NCBI GenBank assembly: GCA_949752745.1
Contig: OX457025.1
Span: 94,259,304 to 94,323,303, forward strand
Direction: 5' to 3'
DNA: 64,000 nt
Source of the DNA: Protula sp. h YS-2021
Lineage: Eukaryota > Annelida > Polychaeta > Sabellida > Serpulidae
In this document: piece after piece, positions 9,636 to 18,945 of the stretch
How the letters are laid out: every line of letters starts with the position of its first letter
How positions within the stretch are numbered: position 1 is the stretch's first letter
Notes under the pieces: generated by a model
What the model was told of the DNA's origin: nothing
Database searches by the model: none
Seen by the model: only the letters and a program-made list of their open reading frames with translations
Translations under genes and position numbers: made by a program

Positions 9636-12600
9636 ATGGCTATGAATTTAGACACATCAGTGTTTTGTCATGAGTGCAAACGGACATTTCCATTTCTGGA
9701 CTTGTATGTGGCACATACATGTAAACCAGCAAGGTTGAAACGTGCTATAGAAGAGCTTGTTCAGCAGATAGAAGTGAAGAGACAAAAGACGATGGAAGAT
9801 AGCATTATCAGACCTGATCCGTTCCTCTGCGGTGAATGTGTAAAGATATTTCCATCTATGGAAGCGTTTGACACACATGTATGCAGGATGCTTCCAAAGA
9901 CAGTACAAGTAGGGAGAGGGAGAAGAGTGAGTCTTGGTGAAAATGCACAGGAAAGACGGTTTGAGCCTGAAGATGGATCGGATTTATTACTTGAAATGCG
10001 GCAACAAGAGAATCGGATTAAGAGACATTTGTTGGAGACCTTAAACCATGGCATGAAATGGTACATTGTCGTGCATGCACGCTTCAAGAAACTGACGGCG
10101 AATGCTGAAGGTGTGATGGTAGAACAAGTGGATAATGCTTTTATCAGTAGTCGAACCTATACAGCTTACAACCCAGAGGATATTGAACAGGACTTGCCAG
10201 AAGCCTATAAAGAATTGTTTACCAAGTTTGATGAACATGAGCGACAAGGGTCTGGGTGGGTGTTGGATAACATCTTGTATATTGAAGTGCATACAGCTAC
10301 ATCAGCACCTCTGGAAGCGAGCAGTTATATCAAACTGCCGAAGAGAGTGAAGGATACAAAGGGTGTGTTAAACATTCAGAATAAAGACAACAAGTGTTTC
10401 TTATGGTCAGTATTGGCTCACCTTCACCCTTCAACAAGCAATAACCCACAGCGTGTGCATCTATACAAGGTATTTGAGAATGAATTGAAGGTGGAAGGCA
10501 TGACATTTCCGACACCGACTAAGGACATTCCAAAATTTGAAAAAGAGAATGATGTGTCCATCAACGTGTTTGGATATGAACAGGATGTCGTTGTTCCGAT
10601 ACAACTGAGTCGAAACACCAGCACCAGCAGCGCCAACAGCGCGAGAGAAATCAACTTACTTTTGATTAGCAATGACAAGACAAGGCATTATTGTCTCATC
10701 AAGAATTTCAGCAGACTGATGGCTTATCGTACCAAGTATAATGGAGCAATGTTTTATTGTTTCAACTGTCTTCACGGGTTTACACGACAAGATCTGTTAG
10801 ACAAGCATCGCGAAGTGTGTGGCAAGCATGGAGCGCAACGTTTATCATTTCCCAAGGAACCCTTCATCAAGTTCAAGAATGTAGCCAAACAACAGCGAGT
10901 CCCTTTTGTGATTTATGCCGACTTTGAATGTTTCACGAAAAAGCATGAAGAAGTGAGGTACCAGCATCATCGTCCAAACAGCTTTGCCTATGTGGTTGTG
11001 AGCCAGTATGAGACACGCGCCCCAGTCCTGTATCGAGGAGACAATGCTGTGAAAGTCTTTTTAGACCATATGGTGACTGAGCGTAATCGTATTGTGCACG
11101 GTTTACAACAGCCAAAGGAGATGGTGATGACTCACGCAGACAAAGAGGATTTCAGGACTGCGGTCGACTGCTACATTTGTCATGAGCCTCTAGGAGCAGA
11201 TCGTGTGAGAGATCATGATCATATCAATGGCAAATACCGTGGGGCTGCACATAGTGAATGCAATTTACATTTTCAATTTCGAAAGGATCAGCAGGGGGAT
11301 AAAGATTCGTTTATCATCCCTGTCTTTTTCCACAATTTGCGAGGCTATGACAGTCATTTGATCATGGAGGAAATTGGAAAGTTCAAAGATGAAACGCTTA
11401 CGGTCATTCCCAACACCGTTGAGAAATATATTGCATTCACCATGAGCAATCTGAAATTTACGGACAGCTTTCAGTTCATGAGTACGTCTCTACAGAAGTT
11501 CGTCTCCAACCTGGCGGCAGAAGGGAAAGAGAACTTTTATCACATGACCTCTCACATTCACGATAGCGACCAGCAAGAGTTACTGTTGAGAAAGGGAGTG
11601 TACCCCTACGATTACGTGGATGAGCCATCCAAGTTTGCTGAAACACAACTGCCGTCCAAGGACAAGTTTTACAGTCAGCTTAGTGAAGAAGGCATTAGTG
11701 ATGAGGATTATGCACATGCACAGAAGGTGTGGGAGACATTCCACTGCACTACATTTGGCGACTACCATGACTTGTACCTGAAATCGGATGTGTTACTGCT
11801 GGCTGACGTGTTTGAAAACTTTCGTCACGTATGTCTCAACACCTATGAATTGGATCCTGCCCACTACTATACAGCGCCAGGCTTGTCGTGGGATGCGATG
11901 TTAAAAGCGACAAAGGTGAAGTTGGAATTGATCAATGACATTGACATGTACCAAATGGTTGAACAAGGCTTACGTGGAGGAATATCTGTCATCACACACA
12001 AGTATGCGAAAGCAAATAACCCCTACGTAGCAGAGTATGATCCCACGAAACCGACCCATTACCTGATGTACCTGGATGCGAACAACCTGTACGGCTGGGC
12101 CATGTCACAAAGCATGCCGGAAAGTGGATTCATGTGGGTGAACGAGCCAGAATCCATTGACTTCATGGAAGTGGATGAAGATGACGAGATTGGCTACATT
12201 TTAGAAGTGGATTTGGAATACCCACAGACCATTCATGATCGTCATAATCACTACCCAGTGGCTCCAGAGCGGAAATGTGTGAAGGTGGGAGAATTGTCAG
12301 AACATAGTGAGAAGCTACGGAAAGATCTCAACATGAAAGGCAAACTTAGTGAAAAGCTTATTCCCAACTTGTGTGACAAGAAGAAATATGTACTTCATTA
12401 TAGAAATTTACAGCAATATGTGTCACTGGGATTGGAAGTCACGAAGGTGCATCGTGCCATCATGTTTGCACAGAGCAAATGGTTAGCGAAATACATTTCG
12501 TTGAACACGGAAAAGAGAAAGTTGGCCAAGAACCCGTTTTAGAAAGATTTTTTCAAATTGATGAACAACTCTGTGTTTGGCAAAACCATGGAAAATGTGA

Positions 12601-13352
12601 GAAAACGCATCCATGTGGAACTCGTTCACCAGGAAAAGCGGTTCAAGAAAGTTGTAGCCAAACCGTCATTCCACCAATTTAGAATTTTCAACGAAGATTT
12701 GACCGCGGTACATTTACACAAAGTGGATTTGCTTCTGGATAAGCCCATTCAAGTCGGCTTCACCATTCTCGACCTCAGCAAAGTGCTCATGTTTGACTTT
12801 CATTACAACTACATCATGACCAAGTATCCCGACGCCAAGTTGTTGTTCAGCGACACCGACAGTCTATGTTACGACATAGAAACGGATGATATCTACAAGG
12901 ATATGCAGGAAGATGCCGACTTGTTCGACACAAGTGACTATCCCCCCAATCATTTTCTGCATTCCAACGTGAACAAGAAAGTGCTTGGGAAAATGAAAGA
13001 TGAGACGGCAGGCATTCCCATTGAAGAGTTTGTTGGACTTCGGCTGAAAATGTACAGCATGATGTATGGTGGGAAAGAAAAACATACGGCTAAAGGTATC
13101 ACTTACGCGTGTCAAAGACGGATGAAACATGAGCAGTATAAGGACAGTTTGTTCAACCAAACGCAGATGATGGTGACAGGACACACCATTCGAAGCTATG
13201 ACCACCAGATTTTCTCGGAGAAGTTGAGGAAAGTAGCTCTCTCCCCCTTTGATGATAAGCGATACGTGTTGAATGATGGCTATTCCACTTTGGCGCATGG
13301 GCATTACAAGGCCGCAGCAGCCAGGGCGGCGGCGGCAGCAGCAACAGTATAA
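9636..13352 (+). pseudogene. polB: Protein-primed family B DNA polymerase with one in-frame stop
   Basis: The 1238-codon frame is interrupted only by TAG at 12540-12542 (codon 969). It would copy the element's DNA by protein priming, as in Polintons and adenoviruses. Two C2H2 fingers open the protein (CHECKRTFPF..., CGECVKIFPS...). An HNH/endonuclease-VII-like segment CYICHEPLG...DHDH...CN lies at about 512-543. Exonuclease motifs are YADFE (D429), HNLRGYDSHL (D572) and YLKSD (D718). Polymerase motif A is LDANNLYGW (D814), motif B is NNSVFGKT (K983) and motif C is SDTDS (D1073, D1075). The stop falls just before motif B, so the truncated product (968 aa) lacks motifs B and C and should be inactive. 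Readthrough is possible but unsupported. The C-terminus is Ala-rich. The natural stop TAA lies inside the next TATA box. Confidence 0.97.
12540..12542 (+). other. Premature TAG in the polymerase
   Basis: The frame upstream (9636-12539) and downstream (12543-13352) is identical and family similarity continues without a gap. This is a single nonsense codon, not a deletion or frameshift. The base after it is A (TAGA), not a known strong readthrough context. Confidence 0.9.
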
Positions 13353-13355
13353 AAG
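13348..13355 (+). promoter_or_regulatory. TATA box overlapping the polymerase stop codon
   Basis: TATAAAAG contains the TAA (13350-13352) that ends PolB. It lies 49 nt before ATG 13397 of the PC4-like gene and is followed by a G-tract. Confidence 0.75.
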
Positions 13356-13396
13356 GGGGGGGGGACTTCAGAGTGAGTTGAGAGTTGAGGGTGAAC

Positions 13397-13762
13397 ATGA
13401 AGAGATCTGCAACAACAACGGATATGGATACTCTAGCAGATACGGTGAAAGACTTGAACGTGAACAATCCCACCACCGCCACCACCACCACTATCAAGAA
13501 ATTAAAAGTGGAGACGGCGACGGCGGCACCACCACAGTCGTGGGATGGAATGCTTTCTCTAGGCAATGGAAAGTATATCAAGATTATGAAACAAAGCGAT
13601 GAAGGTGTGGTGAACATTCGCAAGTACCTCAGAGATGAGGGGACTGGAAGGAACCGTCCTACGAAAAAGGGTATCTTGCTGACCATACCTGAATGGAAAA
13701 TGTTGAAGAAGCAGGTGAAAGAAGTGGATAAAAGGCTTCGCAGACAAGACGACAACGCATAA
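13397..13762 (+). CDS. PC4/SUB1-like single-stranded DNA-binding protein
   Basis: From ATG 13397 the protein is 121 aa. A Thr/Asn-rich N-terminal tail (about 50 residues, TATTTT-type runs) precedes a PC4-like domain. That domain reads LGNGKYIKIMKQSDEGVVNI, then RKYLRDEG and RPTKKGILLTIPEWKML, then a final helix KKQVKEVDKRL. The strand-strand-KKGI.L...W..L...helix order is the signature of the p15/PC4 (SUB1) fold, which binds single-stranded DNA and melted promoters. Here it could protect displaced strands during protein-primed replication or act in late transcription; that role is inferred. It is the best-conserved member of a group of five related genes in this element. Confidence 0.8.
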   Translation: MKRSATTTDMDTLADTVKDLNVNNPTTATTTTIKKLKVETATAAPPQSWDGMLSLGNGKYIKIMKQSDEGVVNIRKYLRDEGTGRNRPTKKGILLTIPEWKMLKKQVKEVDKRLRRQDDNA

Positions 13763-13789
13763 CCAGGTAACCCCCCCCCCCCCCCCATC

Positions 13790-14164
13790 ATGAATGCACT
13801 CATGTTAAACGATGGTGTTTACCTTAAAGTCAATGAGAGGAATGAAGTGATGATGGGTTCTCGGAGATGTTCTGCTTATCAGTTTAAACCTGAAGTGTGG
13901 AAAGACTTTAAAAACATACCGCTTGAAGCTGGGTTTAAACGCAGACTTGAAAATAAACTTGAAGTGACAGTGGCTGAATATGATTCGAACATACGTGTGG
14001 CATTCTGTAGAAATCTTTTACAGGATTATCCAAAGGATTATAAGGGAGTTGTGCCAGACACACCCTATGCACAGTTGATCTTCTTTGATATCAAGAACTG
14101 GCGCGCAATCTTACGATTCCTAGAAGCTATACAGCATCCACTGTTCGACATCCTCCGAGTATAA
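13790..14164 (+). CDS. PC4-like paralogue 2 (divergent)
   Basis: This 124-aa protein starts at ATG 13790, 27 nt after the PC4-like gene and directly after a C16 tract. I see no TATA box in the gap, so it may share the upstream transcript. The pattern is DGVYLKVN, W-K-D-F, LEVTVAEYDSNIRVAF, then FFDIKNWRAILRFLEAI. It repeats the strand/helix plan and the terminal (I/L)..(E/N)W..(L/I) helix of its neighbours. Basic residues of true PC4 are mostly lost. The assignment rests on pattern and genomic tandem position, not strong identity. Its stop TAA lies inside a TATA-like box (14160-14167). Confidence 0.6.
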   Translation: MNALMLNDGVYLKVNERNEVMMGSRRCSAYQFKPEVWKDFKNIPLEAGFKRRLENKLEVTVAEYDSNIRVAFCRNLLQDYPKDYKGVVPDTPYAQLIFFDIKNWRAILRFLEAIQHPLFDILRV

Positions 14165-14167
14165 AAA
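14160..14167 (+). promoter_or_regulatory. TATA-like box overlapping a stop codon
   Basis: TATAAAAA contains the TAA (14162-14164) of the preceding gene. It is only 22 nt before ATG 14182. A normal start site 25-30 nt downstream would miss that ATG and favour the in-frame ATG near 14200. Confidence 0.5.
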
Positions 14168-14181
14168 TACATACAGACGAG

Positions 14182-14526
14182 ATGGAAGACGACTATTTGA
14201 TGGATTATGAACCCATGACATATGGGTTCTCCTATCTGAGAAACTTATGTGATGACATTGTGTTACGGCATTTTGGACAGTATCTCGTCCTATCGCTTGA
14301 TGACCAATCCGTGTTGAAAGATCACCTAGACAAGTTGAGAATACCCGGCTTTCTCCTAGCAGTCTCGGATGAATTAGAAGTGCGTGTGACTGAGAACGGT
14401 CTAGACGTGTTTGTACAATTTCGCCAATATGACGAGCTTACAGAAGGCTGCGACATCATCACCCTCAGCACCGTGGAATGGAACGCGCTGTTACACGCAT
14501 TGGATTGGGAAGAATCTTCTGCTTGA
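14182..14526 (+). CDS. PC4-like paralogue 3 (divergent)
   Basis: This 114-aa acidic protein begins MEDDYLMDYEPM. Its C-terminal half, LEVRVTENGLDVFVQFRQYD followed by IITLSTVEWNALLHALDWEE, matches the plan of the neighbouring paralogues: LEV.V, then V.FR, then I.L...EW.ALL..L. Residues that contact DNA in true PC4 are not evident, so it may be a dimer partner or regulator. The in-frame ATG near 14200 is an alternative start given the TATA position. The next paralogue begins in a different frame inside the end of this gene. Confidence 0.6.
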   Translation: MEDDYLMDYEPMTYGFSYLRNLCDDIVLRHFGQYLVLSLDDQSVLKDHLDKLRIPGFLLAVSDELEVRVTENGLDVFVQFRQYDELTEGCDIITLSTVEWNALLHALDWEESSA

Positions 14527-14809
14527 ATTCAAAGAGGATGGAATACAACTCAAGCGGGGTACCAAATCCATTGAGCTGCCACAACATATATGGACATGGA
14601 TACGTGTGATGGACATAAATGAAGAAGGATATGAACTGAAACTGTCTGAACATGAAACTGTTAAAGTGATAAAGTTTGGTGATGTGCGTTATGTGAGCTT
14701 TCATAGCATTTACAAACGTGGGTGTAATGTCTATGATACCTATATTAATTTAAATTCTAATGAATGGCATGCATTGATCCATGTATTGAAAGAAGAAACT
14801 TGTAAATAA
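14429..14809 (+). CDS. PC4-like paralogue 4, start unclear, overlapping the previous gene
   Basis: The similarity begins at about 14513 (LLLEFKEDGIQLKRG) and continues through YELKLSEHETVKVIKFGDVR, YVSF and INLNSNEWHALIHVLKEE. It aligns well with paralogue 3 and with the gene at 22449-22891. The only upstream in-frame ATG (14429) lies inside paralogue 3 in another frame. The next one (14609) would cut off half the domain. Possible explanations are a deletion that removed the intergenic start, a programmed frameshift making a two-domain protein, or reinitiation. The stop TAA lies inside a poly(A) signal (AATAAA, 14805-14810). Confidence 0.5.
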   Translation: MTSLQKAATSSPSAPWNGTRCYTHWIGKNLLLEFKEDGIQLKRGTKSIELPQHIWTWIRVMDINEEGYELKLSEHETVKVIKFGDVRYVSFHSIYKRGCNVYDTYINLNSNEWHALIHVLKEETCK

Positions 14810-14856
14810 AACACAATAAAAAAACAAGATCAGTTTGAAACTTGAGTCTTTTTATT
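14805..14856. terminator. Convergent poly(A) signals
   Basis: AATAAA occurs on plus at 14805-14810 (overlapping a stop codon) and 14815-14820, and on minus at 14856-14851. They separate the plus-strand left arm from the minus-strand virion gene block. Each transcript ends within about 50 bp of the other. Confidence 0.75.
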
Positions 14857-14891
14857 TTCTTCAACAACTTAACTACAGCTTAACTACATCA

Positions 14892-15332
14892 TTAATAAAA
14901 CAATGGTTTATAATGTCTATAGACAAAATCCTTTACAATAAAATCCCCATCCTTTCTTTTTAATATATTCACAATGTCAAACATACTCTGACCTCGAGCT
15001 CTATGCCATATATAATAGACACAATAAAAACCACACGCCGATGATATCGGCGTTTGTAATGAGATGGAATTATACATATAGTCCTTTCTTAAAAACGTTT
15101 CTAAACGCTCATCGAGAGGGAACAGTCAATAAGAGTCAAAGTATTCCACAGGGTCTTTGTCATAATACACTGCCACCCAATGCTCTCCTGGTTCATCGTG
15201 ATCGTCGGTGTTGATGACATAGGCACCGCGTTGTAAAGACGGTGGTAACTGGTCCATGGCAAACACACCTTGAAACAAGTCTTTGGTCGCGGAATCATGG
15301 CTCAGGATAGCTTCGATCTGCTTCGTGTTCAT
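14892..15332 (-). pseudogene. Adenovirus-type maturation cysteine protease with one in-frame stop
   Basis: The frame of 147 codons is broken only by TGA at 15128-15126 (codon 69). The family cleaves capsid precursors in adenoviruses and Polintons. The catalytic order H..D/E..C is visible: EHWVAVYY (H51), EYFDSY (E63/D66) just before the stop, and SACGFYCVYY (C100) after it. The stop replaces the codon after the conserved DSY, so a truncated product lacks the catalytic Cys. The context is TGA-CTG, close to the UGA-CUA type known for leaky termination, so readthrough deserves a test; simple decay is likelier. Start ATG 15332 overlaps the stop of the shifted major-capsid frame (ATGA). Confidence 0.88.
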
Positions 15333-16691
15333 GACTGGTAGTCGAATTGGATGCTACGATTGGCACTGATCTCAATAATGTTGTCAAATTCAGCATAGAC
15401 GATGACATTGATGGTAGGTTGCAAAGTTCATTTCTAGCCGCAAATTCCCATGCTTGATCAGGGGAAAATGATCAGCTCCATCATAATCCGGTGTTAAGTC
15501 GAACGAAAATAAAGAATACCCTCTAGGCCAATCTTCCCTTTTTATAATGGAGCTTTTCTCACCATTCAATCGGTCAAACGATTTGTAAAGCGTTTCAAAA
15601 GCGTCTAGGTACTTGTCCTGTGGAATGTCAAGCTTGAGCGGTTTGGACAGGACTGGTTCACCATCCGTGTACAGTTGCATATAGTTCAGATCAAAATGTT
15701 TGAAATCATATGGATTCCTCGCGACTGACCCACCAAAGGCTTCGTTATGAACCAGACCAATGACAATGCGATGTGGCAATTGACCCAAAAAGATGTTGTC
15801 TTTCACAAAAGAGCGAAACCCTGCCGGAATGGCCAGGACTTTACATTCTTTTCTAGTGATGATGATCTTGGCAGGACTTTTCAGCAATGCGTCTGTATGC
15901 CCTAACTGAATGCCTGGACTCACCCTCACTTTGCGAATGGTTAAAAATGCCTCTTTCACTTCTACCTTATAGGTATTATCTGCAGCCATCAATACATAAT
16001 CATCTTTCTGTCTATGGAAACGCAACTTCAAACTGATGCCATTCGGAAGATAGCGATCCTGCTCAAACAAATCTATCCTTAAACCACCTGCCAGCATAAA
16101 CTCACGGCTGAGACGTGTATGCAAATAACGATGGTGTAAGCCATTGTTTCCTTGCTCAGCTAGATCACTACCGTCGGCATTGACATGAAACCCGGATACA
16201 TAGCGTTCATGATTAGGCCTTTTCACCTCATGACTATTCATCGACCCAGCAGTATCCTTGTACATGAGCCGCAGAGAGCGCTCGGAATGGAGACTTTCTT
16301 CCGAATCATGGATGAGATGCGAGATCATGCTGGTATACCCATGGGTGTTGTTACTATGAGATACCAACCGATCATTCAGAAACAATTCAATATTAGACCA
16401 TAGCCCGTTAAACACATCATTGATGCAGGAGACCTGGTCCTCTGGGCCACACGCTGTTCCATCAGCCTTTACAATGCGGCATACAATGTGAAGTTTGCTG
16501 TTCTTTAAATCCAGATATTCTTCTGTACTCGCAGGAATGTAGAATTCTATGGGAGCACCCTCTCTAATGGTCGTCAGTGGTTGATAGTCGACATTATAAC
16601 TTTTCTCTACAGCCGTTTGCGTTGGCGGTACGTGAAACCATTCCAATGGTGAAAGACTGCATTCGCACGAATGATTGTGAATGAGAGACAT
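15329..16691 (-). pseudogene. Major capsid protein (double jelly-roll) with a 3' frameshift
   Basis: From ATG 16691 the intact frame gives 433 aa, to a stop at 15390. It shows the typical Polinton capsid start (SLIHNHSCECS, then FHVPPTQTAVEKSYNVDYQP) and body (LDLKNSKL, SNTHGYTSMI, LYKSFD). The last ~30 residues expected for the family lie in a neighbouring frame. Similarity switches frame at about 15410-15420 and then runs to a stop at 15331-15329, where it overlaps the protease ATG. A single-base indel is the simplest reading, either a real lesion or a sequence error. Hexon-like trimers of this protein would form the icosahedral shell. The gene sits 9 nt after the core-like gene in the minus-strand block. 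Confidence 0.9.
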
Positions 16692-16700
16692 GATTTCTTT

Positions 16701-17057
16701 CTAAAAGATATCTCTTTTATGCTTTTTTGATGTTATCCGTCTAGCTGTTTTTCGTCTTCTAGCACGTTTCATCGGTTGCACTCTCTTTTTATGTACATCA
16801 CCACCACCAAACACACGCTGTGCTACTCGGCCCGTAACATCTTTCGCAACATTCTTTGCAGCCTTCTTAAGATGTGGCGCAACGATCTAAGCCCCAGCCT
16901 TAAGTAGTGGAATAGCTCTACGAGCCAATGATCCCAGTATTGAACCAATACCATCCCCATATTGAATTCGCGCTCCTTTGAATCCTGGTAATTCTCCACC
17001 CACTTGTCGAAGAAAGTGGTTGCGATATGCAGACGGATCGTGTGTGTAGGCTTTCAT
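16701..17057 (-). pseudogene. Basic virion-core-like protein (pVI/pX-type position) with one in-frame stop
   Basis: A frame of 118 codons from ATG 17057 is interrupted by TAG at 16889-16887 (codon 57). The first half has VGGELPGFKGARIQYGDG and then a Gly/Ala/Leu amphipathic stretch, GSILGSLARRAIPLLKAGA. The second half is a strongly basic tail (KKRVQP.KRARRRKTARRI). An amphipathic helix plus basic tail between penton and major capsid genes resembles adenovirus minor core/cement proteins; that is inference from composition and position. The start overlaps the penton stop (ATGA). The frame and character continue unchanged after the stop, which supports a recent nonsense change. Confidence 0.65.
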
Positions 17058-17812
17058 AGTGCTTTTGGTCGAAAATGGAGTTTACAAATCACCTTTCCAG
17101 TTTGAAATGGAACAGTATGGCCTGTGTCGTCCTTTATATTCATCTCTATCATGTCAAATTTGGATGTGTTTACAGGAACATAGTGCGGTTCATTGTACGT
17201 TTTCATAACAATCTCACCATCATGGCCTTGTATCCCAACAGAACGTAGCAAGGGCACATAATAATCCCCAACCACTTGTGGTTCACAAATACTACAATAC
17301 ACATACAGTGTATAAAACCCCTGTTTCACATCAGCTTTATGGTCAGCTGTACATGTTTCAGTATACAAGTGATCTGGGATAAATCCTAAAATCTCAGCTA
17401 ATCCAGTGGAGAAGGACACTTCATAGCCATAATCGAGAAATAGAAACACGCGTCGTCTAATTCTATCATACTTTAGCCGAATAGCTTTTGTAAGATTCAG
17501 AGTATTAGTCGCTTCTTCATTGACTGCCTCACATAGTTCTTGTATGGTTCTATAGTAGCCATAAGGAATATCGAGAGTGCTAAGAACAGGATTATCGAAT
17601 AGTTGTTGTCGATACTGAATAGAATAGTCCATGTCCTGTCTCATCGTTGACCATGTATGCGGATATTGAATTTCAGCTAAAGCCACTTCATATCGTCCAT
17701 TCAGATAGATGGTTCGAGGCATACGAATTTGATAATTCGAAGCCTTGTTGTTGGGATAATAATTCATACTCGCATTGCTAGGCAAAGTAATGTAAAAGCT
17801 TGTCGACTCCAT
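17054..17812 (-). CDS. Penton / minor capsid protein (single jelly-roll)
   Basis: From ATG 17812 this is 252 aa. It begins MESTSFYITLPSNASMNYYP and contains MPRTIYLNGRYEVALAEIQY, FSTGLAEILGF and a C-terminal GKVICKLHFRPKAL. This is the recognised Polinton minor capsid protein, which forms the pentameric vertices. The frame stays open upstream to about 17974, but that part is a poly-Met run made by the (ATC)n repeat at 17929-17950 and has no better start. MESTSF is the natural one. The stop TGA overlaps the ATG of the next gene. Confidence 0.88.
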   Translation of the reverse strand: MESTSFYITLPSNASMNYYPNNKASNYQIRMPRTIYLNGRYEVALAEIQYPHTWSTMRQDMDYSIQYRQQLFDNPVLSTLDIPYGYYRTIQELCEAVNEEATNTLNLTKAIRLKYDRIRRRVFLFLDYGYEVSFSTGLAEILGFIPDHLYTETCTADHKADVKQGFYTLYVYCSICEPQVVGDYYVPLLRSVGIQGHDGEIVMKTYNEPHYVPVNTSKFDMIEMNIKDDTGHTVPFQTGKVICKLHFRPKAL

Positions 17813-17831
17813 GGTGGATGGAAGGAACCCC

Positions 17832-18059
17832 TCAAATGGTATAGGTGCGTCGTCGTCGTTGCCTATATACCTCAGGTACCTCCTCAGGACAGCGCGCGCC
17901 ATTCGACCAAGTATGCCAAGTCTCATCATCATCATCATCATCATCATGATGGATTTTTCCTTCACAACACGCACTTGTGCATCGGATCTTCACGGGAATA
18001 GTCGGAATAGTCTCTTCCTGGCCACAACACCATAGCTCTTTTGTTAAAAATTTTCCCAT
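17832..18059 (-). CDS. Small Cys/Asp-rich protein of the virion block (hypothetical)
   Basis: A 75-aa frame from ATG 18059, overlapping the end of the upstream gene by 16 nt. It starts MGKFLTKELWCCGQ (a Gly-2 that could suit N-myristoylation), has CTSACCEGK and a run of Asp encoded by a GAT repeat, and ends in RQRRRR. The spacing within the block supports a real gene; the family is unknown. The trinucleotide repeat at 17929-17950 is likely to vary in length between copies. Confidence 0.45.
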   Translation of the reverse strand: MGKFLTKELWCCGQEETIPTIPVKIRCTSACCEGKIHHDDDDDDDETWHTWSNGARCPEEVPEVYRQRRRRTYTI

Positions 18060-18622
18060 CCTTTAGGAAACTGTCTTTGCTGACGCTGGTTCATTTCTGT
18101 TGCAATGTCTTCACGAGTGGTCTTTTTACTAAACGTCGTTTTTGGAATATTCGCATCGACAATTTCCTGGATAAACGGATGCCAGCCATGGGGTGGGGGT
18201 AGTATGGTTCGGTCTTTTCTTCTTGTCGCCACCAATGCTTCTTTCATCAAATCAACCATGTTAGAATTTGTAATGATCTCGCCCGTTTTCAACACAAGTT
18301 CATTCTTCTCTGTCCATGTCGTACCATGTTTCTTCAGTTCTGCTAAAAGTTGTATCACTTTTCCATGATAGATAGGTTGAAAATGACTTAACACTCGCTT
18401 TTCTAGTGGTGGTGGTGGTGGTGGTGAGGGTGGTTGTTGGGACTGACTTGTTCGTAGATGACGGCCAAAAAGTTGAGACATTTCCATAACCTTTTCACGC
18501 GTTCGTTTCCCACGTAAAAGTGTCTTGACTTTTCTTTTGATGCTATGTTTTCCCCCCTTCTTTTCTAATAACAGTTTGTATTCCTGTTCAGGAATGAGAA
18601 CCATTTTCATAGCATGCTTCAT
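18044..18622 (-). CDS. Polinton block protein, unknown function
   Basis: This 192-aa protein starts at ATG 18622, which overlaps the stop of the preceding gene (ATGA). The first half (VLIPEQEYKLLLEK, then KRKVKTLLRGKRTREK) is basic. It is followed by a Pro tract (PPSPPPPPP) and then a more globular part with LVLKTGEIITNSNMVDLMKE and HGWHPFIQEIV. Proteins beginning with a VLIP(E/D)..Y.L motif are commonly found beside the ATPase in Polintons, to my knowledge without assigned function. A virion-assembly role is suggested only by position. Confidence 0.7.
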   Translation of the reverse strand: MKHAMKMVLIPEQEYKLLLEKKGGKHSIKRKVKTLLRGKRTREKVMEMSQLFGRHLRTSQSQQPPSPPPPPPLEKRVLSHFQPIYHGKVIQLLAELKKHGTTWTEKNELVLKTGEIITNSNMVDLMKEALVATRRKDRTILPPPHGWHPFIQEIVDANIPKTTFSKKTTREDIATEMNQRQQRQFPKGWENF

Positions 18623-18945
18623 TTTAACAGCAGCTTGGCTAACAAGGGCAATGCAAATCTAGCAATCACTCCAATGAATCCTCCTTTCTGATTCACCAAC
18701 TTCTTTTTTCGTCGAAGGGATATCTTCTTATCTGCCAGAGTACGTAGGGTATGACGCTCACGCTGGAATACCTTATACCGTTTTGAGCTTAAGGGTAAAT
18801 GTCTCCTTAATATATTCAAACAAATTTCAAACAAGCTCGTTAATTCCTCCTTCGTAGCTTGCTTTAGCAAGGATTTACGCCGTCTAGGCCCACTGCGTGC
18901 AAGCAAATGAAGGAAAGGCTGGTTCGTTCGAATGCGTTTAGACAT
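18619..18945 (-). CDS. Small basic protein with hydrophobic C-terminus, conserved in Polintons
   Basis: This 108-aa protein reads MSKRIRTNQPFLHLLARSGP, then LADKKISLRRKKKLVNQKGG, then a hydrophobic tail FIGVIARFALPLLAKLLLK. The TLADKK.SLRRKKKL..Q.GGF...L..ALPLL pattern recurs across Polintons. The basic domain plus amphipathic tail suits a core or membrane-active virion protein, by analogy with adenovirus minor proteins (inference). Its ATG overlaps the ATPase stop by 8 nt, and its stop overlaps the next ATG (ATGA). Confidence 0.8.
   Translation of the reverse strand: MSKRIRTNQPFLHLLARSGPRRRKSLLKQATKEELTSLFEICLNILRRHLPLSSKRYKVFQRERHTLRTLADKKISLRRKKKLVNQKGGFIGVIARFALPLLAKLLLK

Noticed and set aside
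9350..9655. Minus-strand frame with a Cys-rich start opposite the PolB leader
   Set aside because: It is the antisense of GCA/AGC repeats and a poly-T tract; no promoter or family.
9636..12542. A separate intact 968-aa protein distinct from the downstream 264-aa frame
   Set aside because: Both parts are one polymerase in the same frame; motifs B and C lie only after the TAG.
13153..13803. 216-aa minus-strand frame opposite PolB end and PC4-like gene
   Set aside because: Shadow of the plus-strand coding sequence and of G/C tracts.
15126..15128. TGA as selenocysteine in the protease
   Set aside because: No Cys is expected at that position and I see no supporting RNA structure; a nonsense change or readthrough is simpler.
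17813..17974. N-terminal extension of the penton with eight Met residues
   Set aside because: Produced by an ATC repeat and beginning at a GTG; the family start is the ATG at 17812.
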